NCBI GenBank assembly: GCA_030737875.1
Contig: CM060909.1
Span: 35,267,159-35,331,158, forward strand
Length of the DNA: 64,000 nucleotides
From: Allium sativum
Taxonomy: Eukaryota > Streptophyta > Magnoliopsida > Asparagales > Amaryllidaceae
Direction of reading: 5' to 3'
Shown here: piece by piece, positions 23,746 to 36,559 of the stretch
How the letters are laid out: each line of letters starts with the position of its first letter
Numbering within the stretch: position 1 is the first letter of the stretch
Notes under the pieces: model-generated
Told to the model about the DNA's origin: nothing
What the model saw: only the letters and a program-made list of their open reading frames with translations
Databases searched by the model: none
Made by a program: the position numbers and the translations under genes

Positions 23746-26662
23746 AATGTGACGGCCGGGAATTTCGCTGGATCCGAATCAGTCGTTAAACCGATCTAGA
23801 CCGTTCGAAACCCCTAATCATTTGAGAACAGGACAAATCAGAACGCAGACGGAAGAACATTTCATTGCTATTACAACAATTCCATCAGATAAAAGAATAT
23901 ACAGAGTATAATTGAATAAATTACATTCGATAAATATCAGAGATTTACAATAAATTACATAGCAGCGGAAAATAATACAAAGCACAACTGAAGGTGATAT
24001 ACGGATACAGAGCTTTCCGGATATCATTCCAGCTGTAAACCAGGATCCTGTGAATATAAATCTGCAAAACCAAAACTACTAGCTGCCCGTGCGGAAAATA
24101 GGGGCACCCAGAGTTTAGGTTAAAACAATAAACTCCAGGTCAGTCATGTGACTGGTGTGAGAACTAAAACAGTTATTTAAAGCTTTACTTTAAAAGAGAG
24201 TAATTCAAGGGACCACGCCGTATAACACGGAAAGGGTTTCCTCCCAAGAATACCATTGCATATCAATAAACAACGCAATGCTTTTTCGAAAAATGAAGCT
24301 ATTATAAGACCCAGGTCCCATCACACAATGCAACGCAAGCCGGAGGATAGGGTTTTCCCTTATAATAGCCAAACATGCTTGATACGTTTAAAACAAATCA
24401 TTTGATACTATAATAAGTGTATAGTGTCAAAACAATTTCAATCATAAATATAAATCATAGACTGCATGGGTACCATATATCATGTCGCCATACTAGTTCT
24501 ACAATTAAAACCGCAATACACGTATTGGAAATTGGATTTCCATCATGAGTCGAGGCAAGGGCCAAGCTCCTCTCCGCGTTCGAGACACTCTAGCAAATGC
24601 CTCAGGGTTACGCACTCTGGGCAACCCTGGATCTTCAGGGCCGGTCCTCACTTACGTTAGAGGATTAATTATGCCTGAACACACGTTTCCCGGTCCTTGC
24701 AGACCTATAATCGAGGCGCCTCTCATTCCAACAACCACAAAGGTGAAAAGTATATAAATGTCAGGGCTGGTAAGTCACTGACACCACCAAAGCTAGAAAG
24801 AAACGTCATGCTCTCCCTGCAGTCCGTATCCCGTTTTTGACTCATACCGAGGTGTGAGGCTCGCGAATTCACGTTATACACAAAGCTGCCACGTAGGCTG
24901 TGCTTTGATCATCAACCACAAGACTTTGCTTTTCAACAGAAGCCTTGATCATTGCATCTTAGCGTGCCACACAGGCAATTCATGCCATGCGACTGATGTC
25001 CATCGATATACAACCTCTGAGCTCGTACGTCTCAGAGAAGGGCGTTAAGCAAAAGAATAAATTCTCCGCCGCCAAACAGATGTATATTTAATAGAAATCC
25101 ATCAACACAGAATAAAATCCAGTGTCAGACACACAATCCATTTACAAGTCCGTTCTGGGTCTGAACGAAACCGGAGGCACTTTCCTCGCATATCCATCCA
25201 TCTCCAAGTACGTCTGGACGACCACCAACTATTTCCATCCTCTTGGGTGTACAGCCCAATCAGGATCGTCAGTAATTGCCCAAAGGATGTGAAGACTTCC
25301 GGTCTTCGACCTCCGTCTTCATCTTCGACTTATCGTCGAATCGGTTATTCAGAATGGGTATAAACCCGGCCTTTCCGAACAACCCGCGTATATTAAAAAC
25401 AAATGTTACACAAACACAACATACGCCTCATTCCAATTCAGAATATTCTTTTATTCACAAAATCACATTTTTAGGGAAAGGTTCCCATTAATTTTATCCA
25501 AGATAAATTCTTTAAAATTTATCCTTTAATCATCCTTTGGATGTCATATCAAACCAAATTATGGTTTTCTGAACTAGTCGAGATTAGAGAACCGTACCGA
25601 AGTAATTATTTATTTTATTTCCCAATCCCAACCTATTCATCCCATGAAGCAAAACTGGTAGTGCTCCATATCTAACACCACGGTGTTATCGGTAAAATTA
25701 ATTACCATTTCTCGTTCAAATCTAATTAAAGATTTAACTATCACTTTGGAGCAAAACTGGCGATACTCCATTCTCGCTCATTTCTAAATTTGATAATTTA
25801 GAATTTAGATTCACATTTCAACCTAATTGCAGATTCGTTAAAACTCCTTTTATTGGGTTAAAGAACTAGGTGTTGTTTAAAACACAGTTCACGATAAACC
25901 CAAATCACATTCTATTTGTTATCGGGTTAAAGAACTATTGTTATTTAAAACACCGTTCACGATAAACCCATTTCAAATCCAATCAAATATATTAGAAATT
26001 ACGATTATTTAAAACCCCTTTTTAAATCTAATTTATTTATTTAAAAATAATTGGGTTTTAAATTTAGTTCAAAACTAGTTTATTTCGATAAAAATCCATT
26101 TTATCTTTTCAAATATGGAGTTTTTCACCCCAATTTTTCCCAAATCATTTCTTATGATTTTACACAATTTATTACTATTTTTAATAATTTTATCAAGGCC
26201 CGTACAGTCGATTTCCAACAACGGCCATCGAACTGCACTTACAGCGACCTTTTTCAAATTTGATTTGGACGTACCCACAAATCCAACCGTTAGATTTTGA
26301 ATTTCAAATATTCGTTAGAAAACTCTTTTCGATACGAACCCAACGGTTCCGGTTTTAGGAGAATCCGACGGTCGGATCTCCCGTAATGTCCGTTTGAAAT
26401 AAATGGTCGAAATTTACGAACTGCCGCGGTGCGGCGCGTTCTATTCAGGCCATTATATTATATATATAATATATATAATATATATATTTCGTCAATTTCT
26501 ATTTAAAACGAATTATATAAATGGTTTTAAATTTGTTTCGAAAACAATTTCAACTTCCATTTCAATTCAAATCAAAATTGAATTTTCTATTATAAATCCT
26601 TTTTACTTTCATTTCTATTTGATTTCAATTCAAATCGATTTTAATTCGATTCGAATTCAATT

Positions 26663-26994
26663 CGTTTTCTATTCAATTCAAATTCGTTTTCTATTCAATT
26701 CATTTCGAAATCGTTTTCTATTCAATTCATTTCGAAATCGTTTTCTATTCAATTCATTTCGAAATCGTTTTCTATTCAATTCATTTCGAAATCGTTTTCT
26801 ATTCAATTCATTTCGAAATCGTTTTCTATTCAATTCATTTCAAAATCGTTTTCTATTCAATTAATTTTGAAATCGTTTTCTATTCAATTCATTTCGAAAT
26901 CGTTTTCTATTCAATTCATTTCGAAATCGTTTTCTATTCAATTCATTTCGAAATCGTTTTCTATTCAATTCATTTCGAAATCGTTTTTGAATAT
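26663..26994. repeat. 27-bp tandem repeat, about 12 copies (5' LTR)
   Basis: Counterpart of 18822-19147, with the same copy number by eye and a few private substitutions. Confidence 0.9.
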
Positions 26995-27150
26995 TCAATT
27001 CAAAATGAATAAAATCGATATAAATATCGTTCACGTCAACATGGCGTCAATCTAATCAACATGGCTTCATATATTTCTATTTTTCAAATATTCTATTTCA
27101 AATATTTCTTTTTCAAATATTTTTATTTTTCAAATATTCTATTTCAAATA

Positions 27151-27505
27151 TTTCGTTCAACACATGACTAATCTCAACGGATGAGTACGGTCAACACATG
27201 AACCTTTATATTATATTGATAAAGATGCAAATTTTATTATAAAAATATTTCGTTCAACACATGACTAATTTCAACGGATGAGTGCAGTCAACACATGAAC
27301 CTTTATATTATATTGATAAAGATGTAAATTTTATTATTAAAATATTTCGTTCAACACATGACTAATCTCAACGGATGAGTGCAGTTAACACATGAACCTT
27401 TTTATTATATTGATAAAGATGTAAATTTTATTATTAAAATATTTCGTTCAACACATGACTAATCTCAACGGATGAGTACGGTCAACACATGAACCTTTAT
27501 TTTAT
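27151..27505. repeat. 97-bp tandem repeat, about four copies (5' LTR)
   Basis: Counterpart of 19311-19665; units start at 27151, 27248, 27345 and 27442. Confidence 0.9.
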
Positions 27506-28354
27506 AATATTCTTTATTTTTCAAATTGGAATGAGGCCCAATCAATTACCATATAAAGTTAATTATATGGATTCCATAAAACACATGTATATAATAGCAT
27601 TGAAAAACAATCAACCATCAACCAAAGTGCACTACACTGTATAAGCATCAAATATAGATATCTAACGCTTATAACAGCCTATCAATCAATCGATCGACAT
27701 ATTGAATCAGTTAGGATGAGTGAACTTCAAATTTCATCCCAACACCCGTGTGGGGTTTCAAACAATCAACACAGATTTTATTTGTGCAGTTGGGCGATGT
27801 GTAAAATTTATCGACCCAATCAATGTCCTTCAAATAGGTGTACATAAACAAACCGTCCGGTTTGTAAATGAATATTTTATTTACTTTCACGTTAAGAATT
27901 ATATTTTTAACGATAAAATATTTTACTTCAACATATGAATTTCTATTCAGTTCATTTACACAATAAAAATGATATTTTTATTTTTCTAACATATTTTAGA
28001 AAATTTCGGCGGCATAACGGCACGATACTAGAAACGGGACGAGGCCTAGCCTTATCCCCGGTCTAGTGAAGGCCCACGCCATTCACATATCAATCAAATT
28101 TACCAAACAACCAAATTCAAATCAAATCATCTAACTAATTTTTGCAATCAAACAAACAAGTCCATGGTCTGTGGACGATTGTGTCGGGTGCTACTAAGCA
28201 CCGTCTGCATCCTAGTATATATATATATATAACTAGAAAAGAAATTGAAAGGTGAGAAATTCTCACAGATAGCTATCCAATCATCTTGGCTCTTCTTTTA
28301 TAGAAATCTTCATCGTTATTGCATCTTCGTCATCTTCGTTGCTCGTAGCCACTA

Positions 28355-29045
28355 CATATATAAAAATCACACATTTTTATATTTTGATGTCTTTAAAATA
28401 AAAATCACATTTTTATTTATTCACTTTCAATTTAAAAATCATATTTTTATAATTGCTTCATATATTTAAAAATCGAATTTTTACTATGCTATTCAATATA
28501 TAAAAATGGAATTTTTATACCGCTACTATATAGATAAAAATTATATTCTCACATCGATGTTCATATAGTAAAGATTATATTTTTATCACGCTATTCTTCA
28601 TATAAAGATTTCGCCTTTTCAAAAATAAAGTTTTCACCTTTTCAAAAATATAAAAATTATATTTTTAACTTCCTACTTATATAAAAATTATATATCGCTA
28701 CTTTCCATATAAAAATCAAATTTTTATCTTGCCATTATATGTATACAAATCCCATTCTTTTCGTGCTACTACATATAAAAGATTATATTTTTCGTATGAA
28801 ATCATGTACATAAAGGTCGTTTCTTTATTATGCTATTCATATGAAAATAGTATTTTTAAATCAATCTTTATAAACAATGAAAATCAAATCCTTATAAACT
28901 ATGAAAAATCATTTCTTTGATTTCTGAAAATCACTTCTTTTATCATTAAAAATTACTTCTTTACCTAGTATAAACTATACCTTTGCTAAGTTAAAAATCG
29001 TATTTTTACATCTTCTACATAATAAAGATTATATTTTTCAAACCA
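28355..29045. repeat. AT-rich palindrome array (5' LTR)
   Basis: Counterpart of 20515-21200, same unit order. Confidence 0.7.
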
Positions 29046-29204
29046 TGCTAACCTAATAAATCAAAATCTCATCCTTTACACCGTAGAAATATAATCTTTT
29101 ACTAAATTTCAAATTCTTATATAATAGCATACATATGTATTTCAGATTTTTATATAAAATAAACAGCAAAAGAAAAAGAAAAATATAAGCAAAACTCACA
29201 TTTA

Positions 29205-29608
29205 CTTTGCAAAATCGTTTCTTTGCTGGAGGAGGGTCGCTGAGGGGTCGGGGCAGCTTGGTTGGTCGGCGTCGTCGTGGGGAGGACGTGGCGGAGGATG
29301 GTCAGGGGCAGCAGGCGGTGGGTCAGAGGCTGGGGGGTCTTGCGATGGTGGAGTGGGGTACGGGGTAGTGGGCGGTCGAAGTCGATGCTGGAGGGGGGGT
29401 AGCGGAGTTCGAATTGGGGAAGAAGGGGATGGCAGAGGATCGGGCAAGGAGGGGGGGTGCGGAGGGGGTTTCGCCTGAGGCGCGGTGGGCCAGCGGTGGC
29501 GCCAGAGGCCGCTGCGGTGGAGGATCGACGTCTTCTTTCTTCTTTTTTTTTTCCTTTTTCTGCTTTGAAATGATTTTGAACGTGGGGGGGGGGGGGGGGG
29601 GGGGGGGG
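29205..29608. repeat. G-rich island with a 25-G homopolymer (5' LTR)
   Basis: Counterpart of 21365-21785. The homopolymer at 29584-29608 is 25 G, whereas the other LTR has 16 G, T, 5 G. The preceding CTT tract is shorter here. Confidence 0.85.
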
Positions 29609-30540
29609 CAGAATGAAATAAGGGGGAGGGCAGAGATAATTTAATTTTTTAATTTATTTTAATTGCAAAAAGTTGACTTTTACATACGACCTCAAAACGA
29701 GGCCCACCGCCTGTCGTCCATAGCTAATTACCCCCATTCCGAACTCAATGGGATATGTATCGTAGGCTGATTTGATCGTTACAATCAGTTTCCGTTAAAT
29801 TTACATTTAAATCACTATATTGAATTTTAAACGTACATTTCAAATTACCGGGGTCACATGCTAACTCTAAAAATTACCAAAAAATATTTTATAGCTTCGT
29901 ATTGACGATACGGTCCTAACAAAACTAGTTTCGTCGAATTCTGAGGCCGTTGGAAAAATGGCCATTTCCAGTCGATTAAAATCAACTGAAACTGGTCAAA
30001 CGCGTTTTCCTTTTCCACGCTCACATATTGATTCGAAAAATTATGAAATTTGGAATCTAGCAATAATTCGACATCACGGACCCAACAAAACTGGTTTCGT
30101 CGAGATCCGAGGTCATTTGCAAAATGTCCATTTTTAAGGGCCTGAATTCCATAGCGACTATTCAGAATTTTCAACTGGACATATCTTTTGATTCCCGTTA
30201 TGAAATCTCGATTTGTCGGATTCGTTGGAAAGATATTCCCAAATAGATCCTATTGTTTTTTGTTTCACTAAAATCCGGGTTGTTTTGCACCCGGTACATT
30301 CAATTGAAGTTTGAAATCGAATTATCGAACTACCGCGCCATTTTCAATTCCTTTTATTATTATATATAATTATTTATATTCTAACGACGACGTATATAAT
30401 ATATACGTTCTAAATATATTCAAAATAAATTCTTCGTCGATTTTATTTAAAATAATCTATTTTAAATATCCAAAATCTGCTAAAATTGCCAAAACAAAAA
30501 ATTTTAAACTGGCCCAGATTTTCCGGGTTATTACATAAAG

Positions 30541-32025
30541 TTCCAGGCTATGCATACACAATTTTACCTTTTGAAGGTATTTCAAGAGATTGTGTATTAC
30601 AGTCATAAAATTCGTTAAATAAAAAGAAAAGTAGACAAGGTCATGGTATTATGTTATGCGTGACACCTCACAACTTGCAACACTATCTGTTATATCATGA
30701 ATGGGTAGTTATCGTTCCTAACATCATATATCTACACTCTGATTCAACAAGGACCAAACTAGTTTCAAGTATTGCACAAACTGTTAATTTAAATCAAATA
30801 CATTTTTATGCATATAAGTATTGCTATGGTACATGCATAATGCTTAATAATAATTTACAAACAGAAATCATTATCGGTCACCTATTTGCTTATAGAACCG
30901 AGTTCCCTTCCGATCAAGAATAAACCAACAGAAGTAGATGTCGATAAAATGGTCGATGTGTAACCAACGACAAGCAAGGCTCCACTTAGAGACTACGCAT
31001 GGGAATGAAGACAGTTAAGTGAACTGAAGATAACATACATTTGAATTACATCAAAAAATAAATAAACTTCGGCTCAACATTATGATCACCTTGGCTAGTA
31101 GTAGACCATTCTCATTTGCATACTCTAATGAGCTTTCATGTATGCTTTGAATGCCTTGAGCAAGCTGCCAGGATAAAAATCTACACAAAATACCATCAGC
31201 AAATGCCTTATATATTGCTATGTTAGCTGACTGCTTATCAATAAAAATAAGAATAGGTTCCATTTTGTCGGTTTGAATGGTCCAATAAAGTTCATAATTT
31301 TTTACCGTAAGGTTCATAATTTTTTGACCATAAGGTTCATAATTTTTTATTGATACTTTTGACAAATGCCTTATATATTGCTTTATCTGGAAAAAAAATT
31401 GACCATAAGGGTCATAATTTTTTATCACAGCAATCAAAACTCCTAGGAAAATGCATGTAACTCAAAGTGAGATCAGTTAGATATACCCAGCGTTCAGCCC
31501 CTTAGCTGTTACTCTGCCTTTGCAAGTTAAATTTCAAATTTGGACGGACAATGCAATATGAAACGTGTATTTATGTAAATAAAAGGAAAATAGTACCATA
31601 GTTAGCAAATGTTTCACATCAAGCATCGTTAAATTATTACATATACAACTACTGATACAAATCGAAATTTGTATCTACAACTTTCGCCCAGATCATTCTT
31701 GGAACATTATGCATGAAACTCGTTCTATCATCTATCTTCAACTTTCACCCATTTTATTTAGGTAAATTTTCAAAATTAAACAAATATAAAATAATTGCAT
31801 TCACTGCCGATAATCTCCCGTGCAAATAGCAACACAAGATCACTAGTGAATACGTATAATTCCTGCAAGCATCACTTGAAACCAAAAATACCAAATAGCT
31901 CTTTGATAGAATCATTTGGATTTGAAATAAATGAAGATGAAAATCCTTTTACCGTTAAGATGATTACTAAACTGTTAGCCCCAAGATTTTTCAATTGCAA
32001 CGATGAAATTCAATTACAGAGTACA
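30541..32025. other. unassigned DNA between two nested elements
   Basis: This continues the sequence interrupted at 15907. An ORF of 90 codons at 30651-30923 (+) and one of 128 codons at 31051-31437 (-) show no domain I recognise. A ~23-bp unit GGTTCATAATTTTTT occurs about three times at 31288-31350. Possibly the interior of the CACTA-like unit. Confidence 0.35.
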
Positions 32026-32030
32026 CTAAA

Positions 32031-35000
32031 TGTAACACCCCACTTCCGTTAAGGTCACTCGCAAAGGGAATGCCTTAACTTCGGTGGAACATTACAAGTA
32101 AATAGAACAGAAATTTACAAGATAGATAAAGTAGCACTTGAAAATTTTATAACTTCATTACAACAGAGACAAAAATACATCTGGTTACATCTTTCAAAAC
32201 CACAATATCGGAATTCAAGTACATAAATATCGGTCTTGTACAAAAGACTTCAGAATGCATAGTTTTTAAAGCCATAATCCCCAACATAAACCGCCATGGA
32301 AAGATAAGTCAAATCCAAGCAATACTTAAAACACTTAAAGCAGAGAGAATCTGAATCAAGCTCCTATGTTTCCACCCTGAGCACCTGGGGGGGAGAAACG
32401 GAAAGAAAAGAGGCGAAGCAAACTAGGTCAGACATAAGTCTAGTGAGTCCAATGACTTTCAGCATATAACAGATAATAGTATCATGACATGTAAATAAAA
32501 CTGGATGAGAGGTAACGTGACAGGAATAACAGGTTAACAGAAGAAACAGAATGATATAGGCTAAGCTAAGCTTCTTACTTAGTTTTCACTTCTCTGCACT
32601 AATACTAGTATAACAGGATTAGGTGTTACCCTAATGACTAAACAGAAACAGAAACAGAAACCGAAACAGAATAATCTATACAGAAACAGAATGCTAATAA
32701 TGGGCCTTTACCACCCCAACAGACAGAAGGTACAGAAACAGAATACTAATAATGGGCCTTTACCACCCCAATAGAGACAGAGGATACAGAAATAGAAGAA
32801 GAAACGGAGTTAGAGATGGAAACAGAATAATCCCTATGGAAACAGAATGTTAGAATTAGGTGTACACTAGTAATGGGCCTTTACCACCCCAACAGACGGT
32901 ACCATGCAGAAACAGACGGTGTTACCACCCAACAGAAATAGACGGTACCAACAGAATAGACAGAACTAGGTGTACCCTAAATTCTACCCCATGCGATCGG
33001 CTCCCTAATACATAAATACCCTGTGTCGGCCCCACAGTAGGGTGTATCACTCCCTAAAGTGGCAACCTATTGGCACAGACCTATTTATATATGTCACGGT
33101 GTCTTACATGCTCAGAGCAGACCGGATCCATGCACGCACATGACTTGGCATCAACACCCCTCGCCATTATTAGAATGAACCGCTTATAATTAGTTCAGTA
33201 AGCGTGCCCGGACCCCTACATAGCTTGGGGTCAAAGTTTTGATGCCAGAAAGGGTTACTGACTAATATGGGTTCCACACAACAGATGACACAAGTAATTC
33301 CCCTCCTAACCTTGTGTCCCCAGACTAACAGATTTCAGATTAACTTGTTTACAGATTTCAGACAGAGTTCAGATTACTAGTTCACAGATCAGACAATCAA
33401 GTTAACAAGTTTTCAGATTAACAGATCAGATGTACGGATTTAACAGACTTACGGATTGTCTAACTTTGTATTGGGCCTACAGATTCACGAAACGAGTTTA
33501 TTAGATTCATTAGTCCATTTGGTTTAACCCTATCCACCCAACATATTTTAGACATCGTATTTATCTCATATTTGCATTAATTAAATATTAATGCACACAC
33601 CTCTCACTTAGTTCGGTAGCTTGTGGCCGCTGGATATGCCGGGCGGTTCCGGGCAGACTTCTTCCACAAGCCAGACCTAATCTCGTGTCTAAGCATATTT
33701 TAGTTATGCCTACGACCTCGCACATTAGACTGACAGTTTGCGGTCGCTGGTTAAGCCGGTTGGTTCCGGGTAGGCTTCAACCGCAAACAGAGTCTAAGCT
33801 CATGTCATAGCCTCTTTATTCCATTACAGAAAATATCAGACTAATTATGTCCATTTAGCAGATTTAACTCTTTACAAGTTACGGCAGATTATCCAAAGTT
33901 CTATTAACATGTTTTGCTCAATTTTAGATCGAGCCTCCAAATTACAATTATTCAGCTTTCAACAGATTAAGCAATTTTGCAGATAACAGATCTAGCAGAT
34001 TAGGCAATTTTAGCAGATTAGTAGAACAGGCAATACAACAGATTTAGCAGATTAGCAGATTTAATATTTCTGAAAAATTCTATTTACATATCTTGCCTAA
34101 TCAAAAATTAAGCCTAAACTTACATGCTCAAATCATGGTCGTAATTCATAATACAATATATGCCCCCAAATTTTCGTTAACTTAGCACAGTACATAACAC
34201 TCTCTAAAAGCCCCAAATCATTATATAAATTATGCCAAATTATAGCCTTTAATGCCAATATCCAAAAATCCATATTTAGGCGGATTCACATTAACAGTTA
34301 TCCTATTTTAATATAGGTCTTTACGCCTAAGTTTCATATTCCATTTTCAAGTCATGAATCGTTATATAAAATGTACCCAAAAATTTAGATCCTTAGATTA
34401 TATCCTCTCAAAATCAGATCTTAATTTTTATATGCATTATATCCCCAAGTTTCAAGTCATATGTTATCATTCAATGATTCCTCTTCTTCCAAATCACAGA
34501 GTATGCACAGATCTAGATCTAATTTACAACATATGTCCTTTTCTCAAATCAGTCACAGATCAGTCATGTCCAATTATGCATCAATCATTATTTTTCCCAA
34601 AATTTAGCGTTCGTGCATTAATCTCTTATGAGATTTGGCTCAGGCTCGCGGTAGCCTGGCTATAGAGCAGAAAGAAGAAAGAGATACAGAATAGTCACAG
34701 AAAAACTGATCTGACAGATAAGAATATGCATTACCTTAGATTCAGATTTATAACCATGCCAAGATCATAATTAAAGTTCATATCTGAAAATAACTGTACT
34801 CACAAAAAGGGAATGATTCTTGTATTCTGGATCTGTTTTCTGGCACTGAATAGCTCTCCTTTGACGTAGACTATCGATTAGATTAGAAAATAGTTGTTCT
34901 CTTTTAATTCTATTCAGATTGGATGAAGATGCACTAGTTCTAGTTTTGATTCCAACAGAGTAGCGACGCCATTATTTTATTTTAATAAAAATTGAGGCAG

Positions 35001-35464
35001 AGTATAGGCAGAATGAAATTGTGTGGAGAGAAAGTAAGATTCAGGGGTTTTTTAAATAGGTTAGAGCCCACGAATCCGGTCAGAAAGGCGTCCAGGTGCA
35101 GAAAAATGGATCTGTCTCCGGATCTGGAAAAGGGGGGGAGGTCGACCATAAGGTCGACCCTAGTATCGACCTGTGTACCCAGGTTGACCTCCAGGTCCAC
35201 CCTAGGGTCGACCTGGGTCCTGGGCAGGAATTTTTCCCGCCCAGCCCGGGTGTCTGTTTTGAATTTCGAATCTGAATTTCTGAAATTCGGGCTGGTTTTT
35301 ATTGAAACTTCCGAAGGCCATATCTTCTTCATACGGAGTCCGATTTACGCAAACTTGGACTCTATTCCAAGCAGAATTTCGAGATGAACGCAATGGCATA
35401 ACCTATTTCCCTTAATTATTCTGTTACAATTTAATTATTCTCTAATTTGTTATGGGGTGTTACA
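32031..35464 (-). mobile_element. 3' LTR of the gag-only chromovirus (3434 bp)
   Basis: Complete LTR. It contains an imperfect 52-bp repeat with ATGGGCCTTTACCACCCCAA (32699, 32751), tracts rich in ACAGATT (33330-34070), the twin hairpin pair (33608-33797), a TTTTTTAAATAG promoter-like box (35048-35059, minus sense) and a GTCGAC island (35138-35230). Confidence 0.9.
33608..33797 (-). other. twin covarying hairpins (3' LTR)
   Basis: Hairpin A: inner stem GCTTGTGG (33619-33626) with CCACAAGC (33664-33671). Hairpin B: outer TTAGACT (33725-33731) with AGTCTAA (33791-33797), inner GTTTGCGG (33736-33743) with CCGCAAAC (33781-33788). The loops share GCCGG...GGTTCCGGG. The outer arm of A is mutated here but intact in the other LTR (38925-38997). 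Confidence 0.8.
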
Positions 35465-35478
35465 TTCTCCCCTCCTTA
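35465..35478 (-). other. polypurine tract of the gag-only chromovirus
   Basis: Element sense TTTAAGGAGGGGAGA directly before the 3' LTR, preceded by a TTTCGGGGATGAAA block. Confidence 0.85.
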
Positions 35479-36249
35479 AAGGATTTCATCCCCGAAATCT
35501 TCAAGTTAAGAAGAATGTGTCCTACCATCCAATCACCCATCTACTCAACCATCATCCACAAGCATCCATTGTCCTTAGAAACTTCTAATGTTGTATGTTC
35601 ATTTGCAAAAGTGTGTATATGTTCCTTATCTAATGCAAAGATCAGGCGGTCCACTGATTCAGTTGACCTCCTTAATGCGAATTATGTCAGTGCCATGAGT
35701 CCAACATGTATGCAATTTTCCTATTTGATACATATCATTTCTATATGAGTGACAACCATTCATTCATATGCAACATCCATGTGCTGAGTCAACCATTTTG
35801 CATCCATAAAAATTGGAAATGCACACACATCCATATGCAGTATGAGAGTGTTTTTGAGCCGATCTAGTGCCTAGTGTGTGTATATGCATCCACGAGCAAC
35901 CACTAGCAACCACTTGCATCCACTTGCAACCATCAAACATAACATATCTCAAACACATGTTTACACTCATTAATTTCTACCTAAAGGTCGAAGACTCGAT
36001 CGATAGGATACAGCCAAGTGACAGAAATAAGTACAATTAAAACAAAAGCTTTGTTCCCATTTAGACATCGGTTAAGAGAATAATTCTCTAAGTATCAACC
36101 CCAAAGACCGAAATCAACATCAGATTGACACTCAGCGAATGACTCCCATTAAACAATGTCAAAACTGGAAATATACTTCGTGCTTCGAGTAAAACCCCTG
36201 TCCTTTTCAGAAATATTCAGATACTTACAGATTACTGGTACATATCAGC
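35479..36249 (-). other. 3' non-coding interior of the gag-only chromovirus
   Basis: Contains the pre-PPT segment with GGTCAACTGAATCAGT (35655-35675 in minus sense), also present as a variant at 59465-59490 in the coding element. No RT or integrase motif was found. The stretch 35980-36249 is unassigned and probably scrambled pol. Confidence 0.5.
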
Positions 36250-36520
36250 TTATCAAATGATTCTTAGGAAACTAAGCATGATAAAACCCCACCATATTCC
36301 ACAAAACCTAGAATGTATGCATCATAGTCAACTTAACGCCCAACACAGATATCCTCAAACCCCAACCTATTACAAACAGATGAGTCGTAACCCTTATGGG
36401 GTTTGAGACTATAGCGGAATCAGAAACAAGACTAGTATTAAAGTGCAGATTCTCAATTACAGAATCAAAATGCCAGAATCAGAAAGAGTTTTAACTCAAC
36501 AATCAGATAAGGAAATTAAA
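36250..36520 (-). pseudogene. protease (AP) remnant
   Basis: Minus-strand sequence parallels the protease region of the element at 54757 and the remnant at 50000-50335 (shared segments around TGTTGGGCGTTAAGTTGACT and GATGCATACATTCT). It jumps directly to the segment equivalent to the end of the protease, so most of pol is missing. Frames are broken. Confidence 0.5.
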
Positions 36521-36559
36521 CCTTCTACAGATTTTTTTTTCTATTTCTATCCTATCCAC

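Larger units (their letters stand above)
22711..23747 (-). other. non-coding internal domain of the giant element (1037 bp)
   Basis: No ORF of note and no gag, protease or RT motif. In element sense it begins with the PBS and a TTTACAAAGCTCGAG segment similar to the leader of the coding chromovirus (54504-54525). Then come two perfect hairpins (23653-23673 and 23615-23633), AT-rich sequence and finally the CGGGGACGAAA/PPT block. It is the minimal set of priming signals plus a possible RNA-packaging leader. Confidence 0.85.
15908..30535 (-). mobile_element. complete non-autonomous giant-LTR retrotransposon (LARD type)
   Basis: A 14.6-kb element on the minus strand with two long direct repeats (15908-22710 and 23748-30535) around a core of only 1037 bp. 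In its own sense the LTR begins TGTAATAACCCGG and ends GGCCGTCACA. A PBS for initiator Met tRNA lies 2 nt inside the 5' LTR and a polypurine tract abuts the 3' LTR. Perfect TAAAG duplications flank it. There is no gag or pol anywhere, so it must have been mobilised in trans. The LTRs differ at about ten positions in their first 640 bases, suggesting a fairly recent insertion. LARDs as first described have LTRs of several kb with a non-coding core; here the LTRs make up 93% of the element, which is extreme. Confidence 0.92.
23748..30535 (-). mobile_element. 5' LTR of the giant element (6788 bp)
   Basis: This is a direct repeat of 15908-22710 with intact termini on both sides (element sense TGTAATAACC ... 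CCGTCACA). Differences from the other copy are scattered substitutions plus length changes in the G and CTT tracts (29540-29610). Confidence 0.93.

Noticed and set aside
34354..34665. 103-codon ORF (and 39570-39983) as a host gene
   Set aside because: Both lie at the same place in the two LTRs of one retroelement, have diverged without codon bias, and show no domain.
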